A program made the position numbers and the translations under genes. Positions 26,557 through 34,548 of a stretch of 64,000 nt of DNA are shown here, piece after piece (the stretch's first letter is position 1; every line of letters starts with the position of its first letter). The notes below the pieces were generated by a model, which was not told the origin of the DNA, did not search any database, and was given only the letters and a program-made list of their open reading frames with translations. Origin of the DNA: JAGVPT01 sp963772165 (lineage in GTDB: Bacteria; Bacteroidota; Ignavibacteria; UBA10030; UBA8401); contig CAVYWA010000005.1 in NCBI GenBank assembly GCA_963772165.1, forward strand, positions 496,001-560,000, given 5' to 3'.

Positions 26557-27182
26557 GCGCACAATCACAGTTTGTTCATGCTGCATTCATCACCCTTCTC
26601 ATCTCGGGGGCACCGGGGATCCTTTGGAGCGAGGGGGATCCGAGGTCAAATGAAGAAATAATGGTTAGTTTGTCGCGCGAGGCGGCAGATATTTTTTGTG
26701 CAGATGTGAAAATTTCGGATACCACCTCAGTTGCGCTGAACATGGAAAGCGGAGAGGTCAATCGTTTTTTCAGCCAGCCGTTGCTTGAATCCTTTCGTCA
26801 GCATTTTGCTTCGCTCTATGCCCGTAGCGGTGCCTCAAGCATGGATATCCTTGTTTCCGTTGCAGAAGTCGGTGTAACGTACGGTGAACCTTTTTCGGAT
26901 GGTTTTTTCTCGGCCCGAAAGAGTCAACGCACGGTTCGTGTGGCTCTCCGGTTTTCGGCAACGCGCAGCGCTGACGGGAAAATTCTTTGGGCTGGAACGG
27001 AGAAACGATCATTTTCGGATACCGTGTACGTCGATGAAATTTCGAAGCTGCAAGAATCCAGCAAGCATATTGCCAGCAGCCCATTGCCGGACCGCTCGGC
27101 GTTGGAACGATTCATCGAGCCGCTTATCATCGTTGGGGCGGCGGGCATTGCAGTGTATTTATTTTTTACCATCAGAAGTTAA
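26553..27182 (+). CDS. Hypothetical exported protein with C-terminal membrane helix
   Basis: A 209-residue protein not recognised as any known family. It starts with GTG overlapping the gdhA stop (GTGA). A signal peptide is likely (residues 1-26, ending near GILWSEG). A mixed alpha/beta region follows, with a strand pattern typical of envelope proteins (MDILVSVAEVGVTYGEPF, RTVRVALRFSATRSADGKILW), and a final hydrophobic helix IIVGAAGIAVYLFFTIRS anchors the C terminus. The layout resembles envelope lipoprotein accessory proteins but no function can be assigned. It is followed after three bases by a CapA-like gene. Confidence 0.75.
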   Translation: MSAQSQFVHAAFITLLISGAPGILWSEGDPRSNEEIMVSLSREAADIFCADVKISDTTSVALNMESGEVNRFFSQPLLESFRQHFASLYARSGASSMDILVSVAEVGVTYGEPFSDGFFSARKSQRTVRVALRFSATRSADGKILWAGTEKRSFSDTVYVDEISKLQESSKHIASSPLPDRSALERFIEPLIIVGAAGIAVYLFFTIRS

Positions 27183-27185
27183 GCC

Positions 27186-28265
27186 GTGCTGCGGGTAGGA
27201 GGTCGTGTCAGAGCATTTTTTGTTTGGACAGGTTGCTGTGCCGTTGTTGTGATGTTTTGTCTTGTCGCCCCTCGGTATTTGGGTCTGCGCTCCGGTACCG
27301 CAAAGACAGAGGCGCCCCAGCTTCGCGCAGTAACGTTGTTGGCGGTTGGCGATGTGAATCTTGGAAGAATGGTTGGTCAAAAAATTTTGAGCGGAGAAAT
27401 TGATTTCCCGTTTCAAAAAATCTCTTTCCGGAATGATTCGGACGATATCGTCTTTGGGAACCTCGAAAGCCAACTTTCGGATCAGAAGGGAGTCACTCAG
27501 GACCCGGTTCACAATTTGATTTTCACGGGCCCGCCAAATGGCGCCAAGTCGCTTGTGAAATTCGGGTTCACACATATTTCGACCGCCAACAATCACGCGT
27601 TTGATTACGGGAAACGCGCACTGCTCGAAACGCTGGACCATCTGGACGATGAAAATATTGCCCACGTCGGCTCCGTGAAGTCGGCGCGTACGCTCTACGA
27701 GCCGCTGATGTTTGAGAAAAACGGAATTCGATTCGCGTTCTTTGCAGTGACGGATCTGATGAATTTTAAACACGGGTGGCACGATTTTGTCGCAACCACG
27801 GATACAAGCAAATTGTTCCCTGCTCTTCGGGAAGCGGCGGCTTCCGTGGACGTGGTCATCCTGAGCGTTCATGGCGGCGATGAGTACAGCGATCGGCCGG
27901 CAAAGCGGCTGATGAAATTCGAAGAACAAGCGGTAATGCAAGGTGCCAAAATCGTTCTCGGTCATCACCCGCATGTGCCGTACGGTATTGAGCATTTTGG
28001 CGGCGGCTACATCCTTCATTCGCTGGGTAATTTTGTTTTTTATCAACCTCAATTATTTTGGACTCAGCTGAGTTTTGCGGCGAGAATCACACTGGAAAAG
28101 AATGCTGGCGTAACAAGCGTGACGTCGATAGAATGCATTCCCATTCAAGCGGGGTATCAGCCGACGCTGTTGTCCGATACGAGTCATCTACGCCAATTGA
28201 AGGCGCGATTACAATTATTATCAAATATTCCAATTACATTGACGGCCAGAGGCATTATCAATTGA
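27186..28265 (+). CDS. CapA-family metallophosphoesterase-like protein
   Basis: A 359-residue protein with an N-terminal membrane anchor (about residues 10-30) and a CapA/PGA_cap domain. Its signatures are TLLAVGDVNLGRMVG, IVFGNLESQLSD, FTHISTANNHAFDYG, VVILSVHGGDEYSD and IVLGHHPHVPYGIEHF. The fold is related to calcineurin-like phosphoesterases. Members take part in poly-gamma-glutamate or capsule handling, but no capB or capC is present, so the substrate is open. The start is GTG 27186, shortly after the previous stop. The gene's stop overlaps the TTG start of the BamD-like gene. Confidence 0.88.
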   Translation: MLRVGGRVRAFFVWTGCCAVVVMFCLVAPRYLGLRSGTAKTEAPQLRAVTLLAVGDVNLGRMVGQKILSGEIDFPFQKISFRNDSDDIVFGNLESQLSDQKGVTQDPVHNLIFTGPPNGAKSLVKFGFTHISTANNHAFDYGKRALLETLDHLDDENIAHVGSVKSARTLYEPLMFEKNGIRFAFFAVTDLMNFKHGWHDFVATTDTSKLFPALREAAASVDVVILSVHGGDEYSDRPAKRLMKFEEQAVMQGAKIVLGHHPHVPYGIEHFGGGYILHSLGNFVFYQPQLFWTQLSFAARITLEKNAGVTSVTSIECIPIQAGYQPTLLSDTSHLRQLKARLQLLSNIPITLTARGIIN

Positions 28266-29077
28266 AGAAAGCATTTGCAATTGCAGCAGTAAGTTTTGTC
28301 ATAACGCTTGGAATTTTCGGCTGTGGATCGAGTAAAGAAACAGATGCTCTCTCGGTTGAAGATCGTTTCGCCGATGCCATGACGAAATTTAACCGCGAAG
28401 ACTATCTGGAAGCGGCGGAGGACTTCAAAACAGTAACCGTCCAATATCCGGGAAGTTCATACGCCGACAGCGCCCAGTTTTTTATCGGGGAGTGCCGGTT
28501 CCGCCGCGAGGAATTTATTCTCGCTGCTTCAGAATACGATCTGCTTGTTCGGACGATGCCGTCGAGCCCGCTCGTCATAAAGGCGCGGTACAAGAAGGCA
28601 ATGTCGAATTATGAACTTTCACCGAAATCGGAGCTTGACCAAAAGTTTACCAAAGAAGCCATCGACGATTTTCAAACGTTCATTGAATACTACCCGGCGG
28701 ATTCTTTAGCGAAAGTCGCGGCGGCAAAAATCAATGAACTCAATAATAAGCTGGCGAAGAAGGAATACGATAACGGGAAGCTGTACCTCCGGCTTGAGTA
28801 CTACAAGTCAGCGATTGCGTACTTTGACATCGTTCTCGACCGGTATCACGACAGCGATTATGCGGATGACGCTTTGCTGGGCAAAGCGCGTGCGTTGAGG
28901 GAACGCCACGATTACACCGCCGCTTTGGATGCCGTCAATCTTTTTTTTCAGAAATACCCGTCGAGCGACTTGAAGAACGACGCCGAATCGTTGAAAGCGA
29001 CGATTGAAGCTGACATCGCCGCCCCCAAGCCTGCCCCCAAAAAATCCCTTGGACTTTCAACAAATTCAGCCCCATGA
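28262..29077 (+). CDS. bamD: Outer membrane assembly lipoprotein BamD-like
   Basis: A 271-residue TPR lipoprotein, probable BamD component of the outer-membrane beta-barrel assembly complex. TTG 28262 overlaps the capA stop (TTGA) and has AGAGG upstream. This start yields MKKAFAIAAVSFVITLGIFGC, a signal peptide with lipobox GIFGC. TPR-type repeats follow (FNREDYLEAAEDFKTVTVQYP, RREEFILAASEYDLLVRTMP, LEYYKSAIAYFDIVLDRYH), and the C terminus is rich in Ala, Lys and Pro. An open frame extends further upstream, but it overlaps capA and lacks a signal sequence at its start. Confidence 0.9.
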   Translation: MKKAFAIAAVSFVITLGIFGCGSSKETDALSVEDRFADAMTKFNREDYLEAAEDFKTVTVQYPGSSYADSAQFFIGECRFRREEFILAASEYDLLVRTMPSSPLVIKARYKKAMSNYELSPKSELDQKFTKEAIDDFQTFIEYYPADSLAKVAAAKINELNNKLAKKEYDNGKLYLRLEYYKSAIAYFDIVLDRYHDSDYADDALLGKARALRERHDYTAALDAVNLFFQKYPSSDLKNDAESLKATIEADIAAPKPAPKKSLGLSTNSAP

Positions 29078-29559
29078 TGGAAGAATCGTATTCGGTCAAA
29101 CATTCGCAGGTGGAAATGACGCAGCTGGTATTGCCGAACGATACTAATCAGCTCGGCAATCTTCTCGGCGGACAGCTGATGCACTGGATTGACTTGGCGG
29201 CGGCCATTGCCGCATCCCGGCATTCTCGACGTGTGTGTGTGACCGCATCGGTGGATGAATTGAACTTCCTTCATCCGATTAAGCAGGGCGAGGTTGTGAT
29301 TTTGCGCGCATCGGTCAACTGTGTTTTTCGGACTTCGATGGAGGTCGGCGTAACGGTGCTCTGCGAAAATTTGCTCACGGGCAAGGTGCTGCATGCCAAT
29401 AGCGCCTATCTGACATTCGTTTCCATTGATGACGAAGGCGTGCCGGTAGCTTCGCCGCGCCTGCGCCCGGAAAATGACGTTGAACAACAACGGTACGCTG
29501 ATGCCATGCGGCGGCGCGAAGAACGGCTTCGGCGGCGTTCAAAGACTATTGATGAATAG
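29074..29559 (+). CDS. Acyl-CoA thioesterase (hotdog fold, YciA/BACH type)
   Basis: A 161-residue hotdog-fold thioesterase that hydrolyses acyl-CoA. The characteristic LGNLLGGQLMHWIDLAAAI contains the catalytic Asp region, and SRRVCVTASVDELNFLHPI and ANSAYLTFVSID follow. The C terminus is a highly charged helix (MRRREERLRRRSKTIDE). ATG overlaps the bamD stop by four bases (ATGA), which indicates coupled translation. Acyl chain preference is unknown. Confidence 0.92.
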   Translation: MMEESYSVKHSQVEMTQLVLPNDTNQLGNLLGGQLMHWIDLAAAIAASRHSRRVCVTASVDELNFLHPIKQGEVVILRASVNCVFRTSMEVGVTVLCENLLTGKVLHANSAYLTFVSIDDEGVPVASPRLRPENDVEQQRYADAMRRREERLRRRSKTIDE

Positions 29560-29587
29560 ACTCTCCGTGGCCATCTCCGGCGGCGCA

Positions 29588-31831
29588 ATGAATTTTTCCT
29601 TTTTCTCGACGTTCTCTTTCCGGAAAATTTTTGTCAGAATTGTTTCTCTGGCTGTTCTCTGCTCCTTTGCCGCTTTTGGCCAGCAGAAAGATGCAGCGAC
29701 GCTCGGCATGGTTACTTCCATCGCCCTTCCTTTCACCCCGTCTCTTCCAACACTCATGCGATTCAATGCGGACCCTTTTCCCGACATCCTGTGCTACGAT
29801 CAGGCCGCTCAACAGCTTGTTGTTTTGATTAATAAAGACGGTGGGACATCGTTTGAAGCAAAGACCATCGGGTCTGCCACGGATGTGACATTTCTTGCGG
29901 CAAAAGATCTGAATGGCGACGGCAGAGATGACATCGTGATTGTTCATCGGGAAACGAGCCAGGTTGAAGTATGGTTAAGCACGCCGAACGACACAGTGTT
30001 TACGACGGCAAAGTATAGCGTAAATTTTTATCCGGAAAAGGTTCTCCTTGCAGATATCGACAACGACAGCACGATCGACATTTTGTGTTTCGGGAAACTG
30101 TCGTCCGGCATTTCGGTGCTTCTCGGCAACAAGGACGGTACCTTCAAAGAAAAGACACTTATCCTGCCTGAAATTCCTGTTGTCGACGCTTCAGTGGTGA
30201 AGCTCAATGATGACGATTTTCCCGACCTTGTCATTCACAATTGGCTGACGAACGAAATGGTTTTCTATTATGGAATGGGCGAGCTACAATTTGCCGAACA
30301 AAATATTTTATCGTTCGGGCGGGATACCGTTGCCGTCGTCTTTGGGGATTTTAACAAAGACCATATTCTGGATTATGCGATTGCTTCATCGGCAACGAAA
30401 ACACTCCGATTCTTTGCCGGAGATGGGATGGCATCGTACTTCCAGTATCAAAGCCTGGATTACAACCATTCGATCGACGAGTTGGTATCGGCGTCAATAT
30501 CGTCACGCACGTCTACCGATATCGTAGCCGTCGATGACAAAGGGGGAACGTTCAGTATCTTTTCAAACCAGGGCGACGGGACATTTTACGACGATGTTGT
30601 GTTCGGGTGCACGTCCGACGCCAGGACGACGCTGATCGGGGACTTGGATAATGACGGATGGAATGATGTGCTCGTCGTCGACCCGGGGAATCGCACGATG
30701 ACATGCTACTGGAATGCAAAAAAGAAGCCTGAAGGGTTGAAAGACAACTTCGTTCAACGAGGGAAAATCTCGTTCGCCGTTGGGAAGGGACCCCTCGGCC
30801 TTGTTGTCGGCGATTTCAATAACGATGGGTATGACGATGTCGCGATTGCGAACAATACTTCGTCGACTGTTTCTCTGTTTTATGCTTCGCCACTCAACCG
30901 GATGACGGGGCAAATAGGTTTTTCTACCGTCGAAAATCCGACAACGATTCGCCTGTATTCCAAAAACGATACGGCACTTACATTTCTTCTGACCCACGAA
31001 TCAACCGCCAAGGTGTCAGTGCTTACTCTTTCTCAAGCAAAACAACCGGCAAAAGTGACGTTTCCCTTTACCTACGCGATTTCAACAGCGGAAAATCCCA
31101 GAGTCATACTTCCCGATGCTGCTTTGCAGAATAAGGCGATTGAATTTTATGTTTATTCGACCGCGAAGCAACGGTCGCTTTCGTATTTCAGGCAGGTATC
31201 TGGAACAAGATTTGTCGAACGCAATATTAAACCGATCATCCCGGAGCGGATTCTGGCGGGTTCCGTTAATGATTTTAACGATGACGGCCTGCCTGACTTG
31301 GCGTACATCTATTTTGATACTGAAACGCTTCACTATAATCTTGGTATAACCTTCAGTGATTCAACCGGCCAGTACCGGGGCAAAACGTTGTCGTACGTTT
31401 TTCCGGATTCAGTAATGAAAAGATGTTACATGATGTTTGCCGATGTCAACGGAGACAATATTCCAGATTGCATACTCTATTCAACACCGCTGAATGCTAT
31501 CCGGATTGCACTGGGAAAGGGAGCAGGGCGTTACGGTGAATTCATTTCTGTTGCGGAGAACGTCGAAATAGCCGATCCTGAGCATCTCCAGGTAGTTGAT
31601 TTCGATGGCGATGGAATCAACGACCTCATGGTGTTGAACGATGCAACATCGGAATTGTATTTTTTTAAAGGCAAAGGGAATGGGAAATTTTTGCCGGGGA
31701 AACTTCTCCTGACCTTGCCGAAAGATGCAATGTTCAGAGTCGGGGATTTTAACGGGGATGGAACGCTCGATGTTGTCTATACCAACCCAGCGGAAAATCT
31801 TGTAACATTTTATTTTGTCAATCGGAAATAA
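29588..31831 (+). CDS. Exported FG-GAP/VCBS repeat protein
   Basis: A 747-residue secreted protein with an N-terminal signal peptide (IFVRIVSLAVLCSFAAFGQ). It contains at least ten calcium-loop repeats of FG-GAP/VCBS type spaced through the chain, for example KDLNGDGRDDIVIVH, GDLDNDGWNDVLVVD, GDFNNDGYDDVAIAN, NDFNDDGLPDLAYIY, VDFDGDGINDLMVLN and GDFNGDGTLDVVYTN. Such proteins form beta-propellers, usually for adhesion or binding at the cell surface. The chain ends right after the last repeat, with no T9SS sorting domain or enzyme domain. In-frame ATG 29552, overlapping the thioesterase stop, is an alternative start. Confidence 0.88.
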   Translation: MNFSFFSTFSFRKIFVRIVSLAVLCSFAAFGQQKDAATLGMVTSIALPFTPSLPTLMRFNADPFPDILCYDQAAQQLVVLINKDGGTSFEAKTIGSATDVTFLAAKDLNGDGRDDIVIVHRETSQVEVWLSTPNDTVFTTAKYSVNFYPEKVLLADIDNDSTIDILCFGKLSSGISVLLGNKDGTFKEKTLILPEIPVVDASVVKLNDDDFPDLVIHNWLTNEMVFYYGMGELQFAEQNILSFGRDTVAVVFGDFNKDHILDYAIASSATKTLRFFAGDGMASYFQYQSLDYNHSIDELVSASISSRTSTDIVAVDDKGGTFSIFSNQGDGTFYDDVVFGCTSDARTTLIGDLDNDGWNDVLVVDPGNRTMTCYWNAKKKPEGLKDNFVQRGKISFAVGKGPLGLVVGDFNNDGYDDVAIANNTSSTVSLFYASPLNRMTGQIGFSTVENPTTIRLYSKNDTALTFLLTHESTAKVSVLTLSQAKQPAKVTFPFTYAISTAENPRVILPDAALQNKAIEFYVYSTAKQRSLSYFRQVSGTRFVERNIKPIIPERILAGSVNDFNDDGLPDLAYIYFDTETLHYNLGITFSDSTGQYRGKTLSYVFPDSVMKRCYMMFADVNGDNIPDCILYSTPLNAIRIALGKGAGRYGEFISVAENVEIADPEHLQVVDFDGDGINDLMVLNDATSELYFFKGKGNGKFLPGKLLLTLPKDAMFRVGDFNGDGTLDVVYTNPAENLVTFYFVNRK

Positions 31832-31903
31832 TGCTTTGGGAAATCATCGTTTTCACATGAGAAACAATGACATCGGCTTTTTTGGTATCTGCGTAATCGA
31901 GGA

Positions 31904-32554
31904 ATGAAAAAAATCTCATTATCCGTTGAGTCATTATCGAAGGTATTCAATCGGCGCGTCATTTTTGAAGACGTTGCTTTCGCGTTGATGGAGCGGCAGT
32001 CCATAGCCATCACCGGAAAGAACGGGTCGGGAAAGTCTACGCTTGCAAAAATATTGTGCGGCCTTCTTTCTCCCAGCAAAGGGCGGATTGTATGCTCGAT
32101 CGATGGAACGACGATAGACCCGGCGAAAATGTATCAGCATGTCGGACTTGTCTCGCCGTACATTACGATGTATGAGGAATTTTCCGGGATAGAAAACCTT
32201 ATCGTGTTTTGCCGCATCAGAGGTTTGCGGGCCAATGCGATGGAAGATCCCGAGAGCCTTCTGAAAACATTTGGCATTTACGATCGCCGTAACGACGAAG
32301 TCCGCACATACTCCTCTGGAATGAAACAGCGGCTCAAGTACGCCGCGGCGTTGCTCCACCGTCCCGAAATCCTTGTTCTTGACGAACCGACGGCGAACCT
32401 CGACGAAGAAGGAATTGGCGTTGTGCGCAGCACGATGCGGGCGCAACGCGAGAGCGGGATACTCATTATTGCCACCAACGATAGAGAGGATCTGGAATTC
32501 TCCGAGAAATGTATCGATCTCGATCTTAACAAGAACGCGCAGAACAAGCCTTGA
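31904..32554 (+). CDS. ccmA: Heme exporter ATP-binding protein CcmA
   Basis: The ATPase of the CcmAB(CD) heme-handling ABC complex in cytochrome c maturation, which releases holo-CcmE. Walker A is GKNGSGKST (38-46), the signature is YSSGMKQRLKYAAALL, and Walker B is ILVLDEPTANLDEEG. At 216 residues it is the compact CcmA size. GAGGA lies just before ATG 31904. It begins the ccm operon, and the CcmB frame follows 34 bases after its stop. Assignment as CcmA rather than a generic ABC ATPase rests on the downstream genes. Confidence 0.9.
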   Translation: MKKISLSVESLSKVFNRRVIFEDVAFALMERQSIAITGKNGSGKSTLAKILCGLLSPSKGRIVCSIDGTTIDPAKMYQHVGLVSPYITMYEEFSGIENLIVFCRIRGLRANAMEDPESLLKTFGIYDRRNDEVRTYSSGMKQRLKYAAALLHRPEILVLDEPTANLDEEGIGVVRSTMRAQRESGILIIATNDREDLEFSEKCIDLDLNKNAQNKP

Positions 32555-32588
32555 TAGTCGGCCTGTAAAATCGTATGTTACAATTGCC

Positions 32589-33263
32589 GTGAAATCCCTT
32601 TTTATCCCGTCATACTATATCTTTGTAAAAGATTCGCGTTCTGAACTGAGGACGCGATATGCGCTGAATGCGTTGTTTATGTTCGTGGTGACCGCGCTTT
32701 CGATTATTCTCTTTTCACTCGGCAGTGAATCAATCAGCCAGGATGTCCTTGCCGGAATACTTTGGGTGATTATTTTTTTCTCGAGCATGTCGGGGTTGTC
32801 GCGGACGTTTGTCAGCGAAGAGGAACGCGGCACCGTGTTGACGCTGCAGCTTATTTCGGCTCCAACGCCGGTTTATGTCGGCAAGCTGATTTTTAATTTT
32901 ATTCTGACGTTGTCGCTGAATGTCGTGATCTCGCTCCTCTATATGTTGTTGATCAGCAATTTTGTCGTGGCATCGGCAGACATCTTTTGGACGACGATAT
33001 TTCTCGGCAGCTGTGCAATCGCAAGTTCCTCAACGATTATTGCGGCGATCATCGCAAAAGCAAACACCAGAGGGACGCTCTATCCGGTGCTTTCGTTTCC
33101 GATCATGCTTCCGATGCTCATGACGGTGATCAAGGCGACCCAGCTTTCGCTCGAAGGAGCTTTTTTCACGGAAGCGTTCGGGGAGTTCCAAATACTTATT
33201 TCGTACACCGTCGTGATCGTGGCAGTATCCGTCATTTTATTTGAATTTGTTTGGAAGGACTGA
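32589..33263 (+). CDS. ccmB: Heme exporter membrane protein CcmB
   Basis: A 224-residue integral membrane protein with six predicted helices and the CcmB layout: IFVKDSRSELRTRYALNALF at the N terminus and SGLSRTFVSEEERGTVLTLQ after helix 2. It is the membrane partner of CcmA. No ATG is available at the right place. GTG 32589 (MKSLFIPSYY) gives the expected N terminus; the open frame upstream overlaps ccmA. The next gene, ccmC, starts seven bases after the stop. Confidence 0.9.
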   Translation: MKSLFIPSYYIFVKDSRSELRTRYALNALFMFVVTALSIILFSLGSESISQDVLAGILWVIIFFSSMSGLSRTFVSEEERGTVLTLQLISAPTPVYVGKLIFNFILTLSLNVVISLLYMLLISNFVVASADIFWTTIFLGSCAIASSSTIIAAIIAKANTRGTLYPVLSFPIMLPMLMTVIKATQLSLEGAFFTEAFGEFQILISYTVVIVAVSVILFEFVWKD

Positions 33264-33269
33264 TGAGTG

Positions 33270-33974
33270 ATGGCTAAATATTTTATCGGAAAAATCGGCC
33301 TTGTCGTGCTGTTAACGGCCGTTATTGTCGCCGGCTTCGCTATGCCGATGGTACCGGCACCGACGCAATGGTATGAACTCCCGATCATCCCTGCGCTTGA
33401 AGACAAGGCAAGGATCATTTTCTTCCATGTCCCTATGTCATGGACGACGCTCGTTGCTTTTTTTGCTTCGATGGTGTACGGCATGATGTATCTCAGAACA
33501 AAAAAGTTGGACTATGACCTTCGGTCGGTTTCCGCTGCCGGGCTGGGAACGATGTTCTGCATCCTGGCGACCGTGACGGGTTCGATTTGGGCAAAATTCA
33601 ATTGGGGTTCGTTTTGGAACTGGGATCCGCGTGAAACTTCTATCTTCGTTCTGTTGTTAATCTACGGGGCATACTTTGCTCTTCGTTCGGCGATCGAGGT
33701 GGATGAAAAAAGGGCAACGCTCTCGGCCGTGTATGCAATTATTGCCGGGGTCACAGCGCCGTTTTTTATCTTTGTGATGCCCCGGATTATGACCGGCCTG
33801 CATCCCGGGGCTAAAGGCGATGAAAGCGGCTCGACTCCGGTTGCCCAGCTTCATATGCCGCCGAACATGCGTGTTGTTTTCTTTGCATCGATCATCGGGT
33901 TTACCATATTGTATTTCTGGATGTTCAACATAAAAATTCGGTCCGCTCGATTGGAAGCGGCATCACAACACTAG
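33270..33974 (+). CDS. ccmC: Heme exporter/handling protein CcmC
   Basis: CcmC binds heme and loads it onto CcmE. Its six helices include the tryptophan-rich WGSFWNWDPRETS (WWD domain), and the flanking heme-axial histidines fit FFHVPMSW and PVAQLHMPPNM. 234 residues is the family size. ATG 33270 is taken as the start. The gene is embedded between ccmB and ccmD. Confidence is high because both motif and context agree. Confidence 0.95.
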   Translation: MAKYFIGKIGLVVLLTAVIVAGFAMPMVPAPTQWYELPIIPALEDKARIIFFHVPMSWTTLVAFFASMVYGMMYLRTKKLDYDLRSVSAAGLGTMFCILATVTGSIWAKFNWGSFWNWDPRETSIFVLLLIYGAYFALRSAIEVDEKRATLSAVYAIIAGVTAPFFIFVMPRIMTGLHPGAKGDESGSTPVAQLHMPPNMRVVFFASIIGFTILYFWMFNIKIRSARLEAASQH

Positions 33975-33988
33975 GAGGAGTCCCGACC

Positions 33989-34120
33989 GTGGAATTTCTT
34001 TCCCAACATCAACTCTATATCGTTATGAGCATCGTGCTCATTATCTGGTTTGGGTTTATTTTTTATTTATTCCGGCTTGATAGAAAAATTACCAAGCTCG
34101 AACAAAGTTTACGGAAGTGA
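33989..34120 (+). CDS. ccmD: CcmD-like small membrane protein
   Basis: A 43-codon gene starting with GTG behind the strong site TAGGAGGAG. It encodes one membrane helix (YIVMSIVLIIWFGFIFYLF) followed by a basic, helical tail (RLDRKITKLEQSLRK). Size, topology and position between ccmC and ccmE are those of CcmD, which is needed for release of holo-CcmE from CcmABC. Sequence alone would not identify such a short protein; context makes it convincing. Confidence 0.87.
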   Translation: MEFLSQHQLYIVMSIVLIIWFGFIFYLFRLDRKITKLEQSLRK

Positions 34121-34130
34121 GGAGGATGGT

Positions 34131-34520
34131 ATGAAAGCAAAAATTATTGTCGCGGCTGTCGTTATCGTGGCGTTCATTATTTTCGGCGCGGTCTCTTTTT
34201 TGGACAGCAACGTTGAATATACCGATTTTGCAAAGGCCGAGAAAACTGCGAAAAAAGTTCAAGTGAAGGGGGAATGGGTGAAGGAAAAGGAAACTCAGTT
34301 CGACGCAAAAGCAGGCCAGTTCAGCTTTTACATGAGAGACGATAGCCAGCGCGAAGCCAAGGTTGTGCTCGACGGGGCAAAGCCAAATAATTTCGAGCTG
34401 GCAAAAAGTGTCGTGGCAAAGGGAAGATTTAAGGACGGGTATTTTCATGCCACAGAGCTTCTTACGAAGTGTCCCTCGAAATATGAAGGCGATGCGGCGG
34501 CAGTGAAGAAGACATTGTAG
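34131..34520 (+). CDS. ccmE: Cytochrome c maturation heme chaperone CcmE, CXXXY variant
   Basis: CcmE carries heme covalently to the CcmF-containing ligase. The 129-residue protein has an N-terminal anchor (IIVAAVVIVAFIIFGAVSF) and an OB-fold domain with VKVQ-type strands. In the classical protein the heme attaches to a His in HXXXY. Here the site is TKCPSKYEG, that is Cys114-X3-Tyr118, the CXXXY form known from Desulfovibrio and some other lineages. ATG 34131 has GGAGG five bases upstream; a longer open frame from 34050 overlaps ccmD and is rejected. Confidence 0.93.
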   Translation: MKAKIIVAAVVIVAFIIFGAVSFLDSNVEYTDFAKAEKTAKKVQVKGEWVKEKETQFDAKAGQFSFYMRDDSQREAKVVLDGAKPNNFELAKSVVAKGRFKDGYFHATELLTKCPSKYEGDAAAVKKTL

Positions 34521-34548
34521 TTTTTTCTACTAAACGAGAGCGGAGAGG

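Noticed and set aside
27159..28052. 297-codon open frame antisense to the CapA-like gene
   Set aside because: The plus-strand frame has clear CapA motifs; the antisense product shows none.
28058..28261. Upstream extension of the BamD frame
   Set aside because: It overlaps the CapA-like gene by 200 bases and lacks a signal peptide; the TTG at 28262 gives a proper lipobox.
34050..34130. Longer N terminus for CcmE
   Set aside because: It overlaps ccmD and would put a polar extension before the membrane anchor; ATG 34131 has a strong ribosome site.
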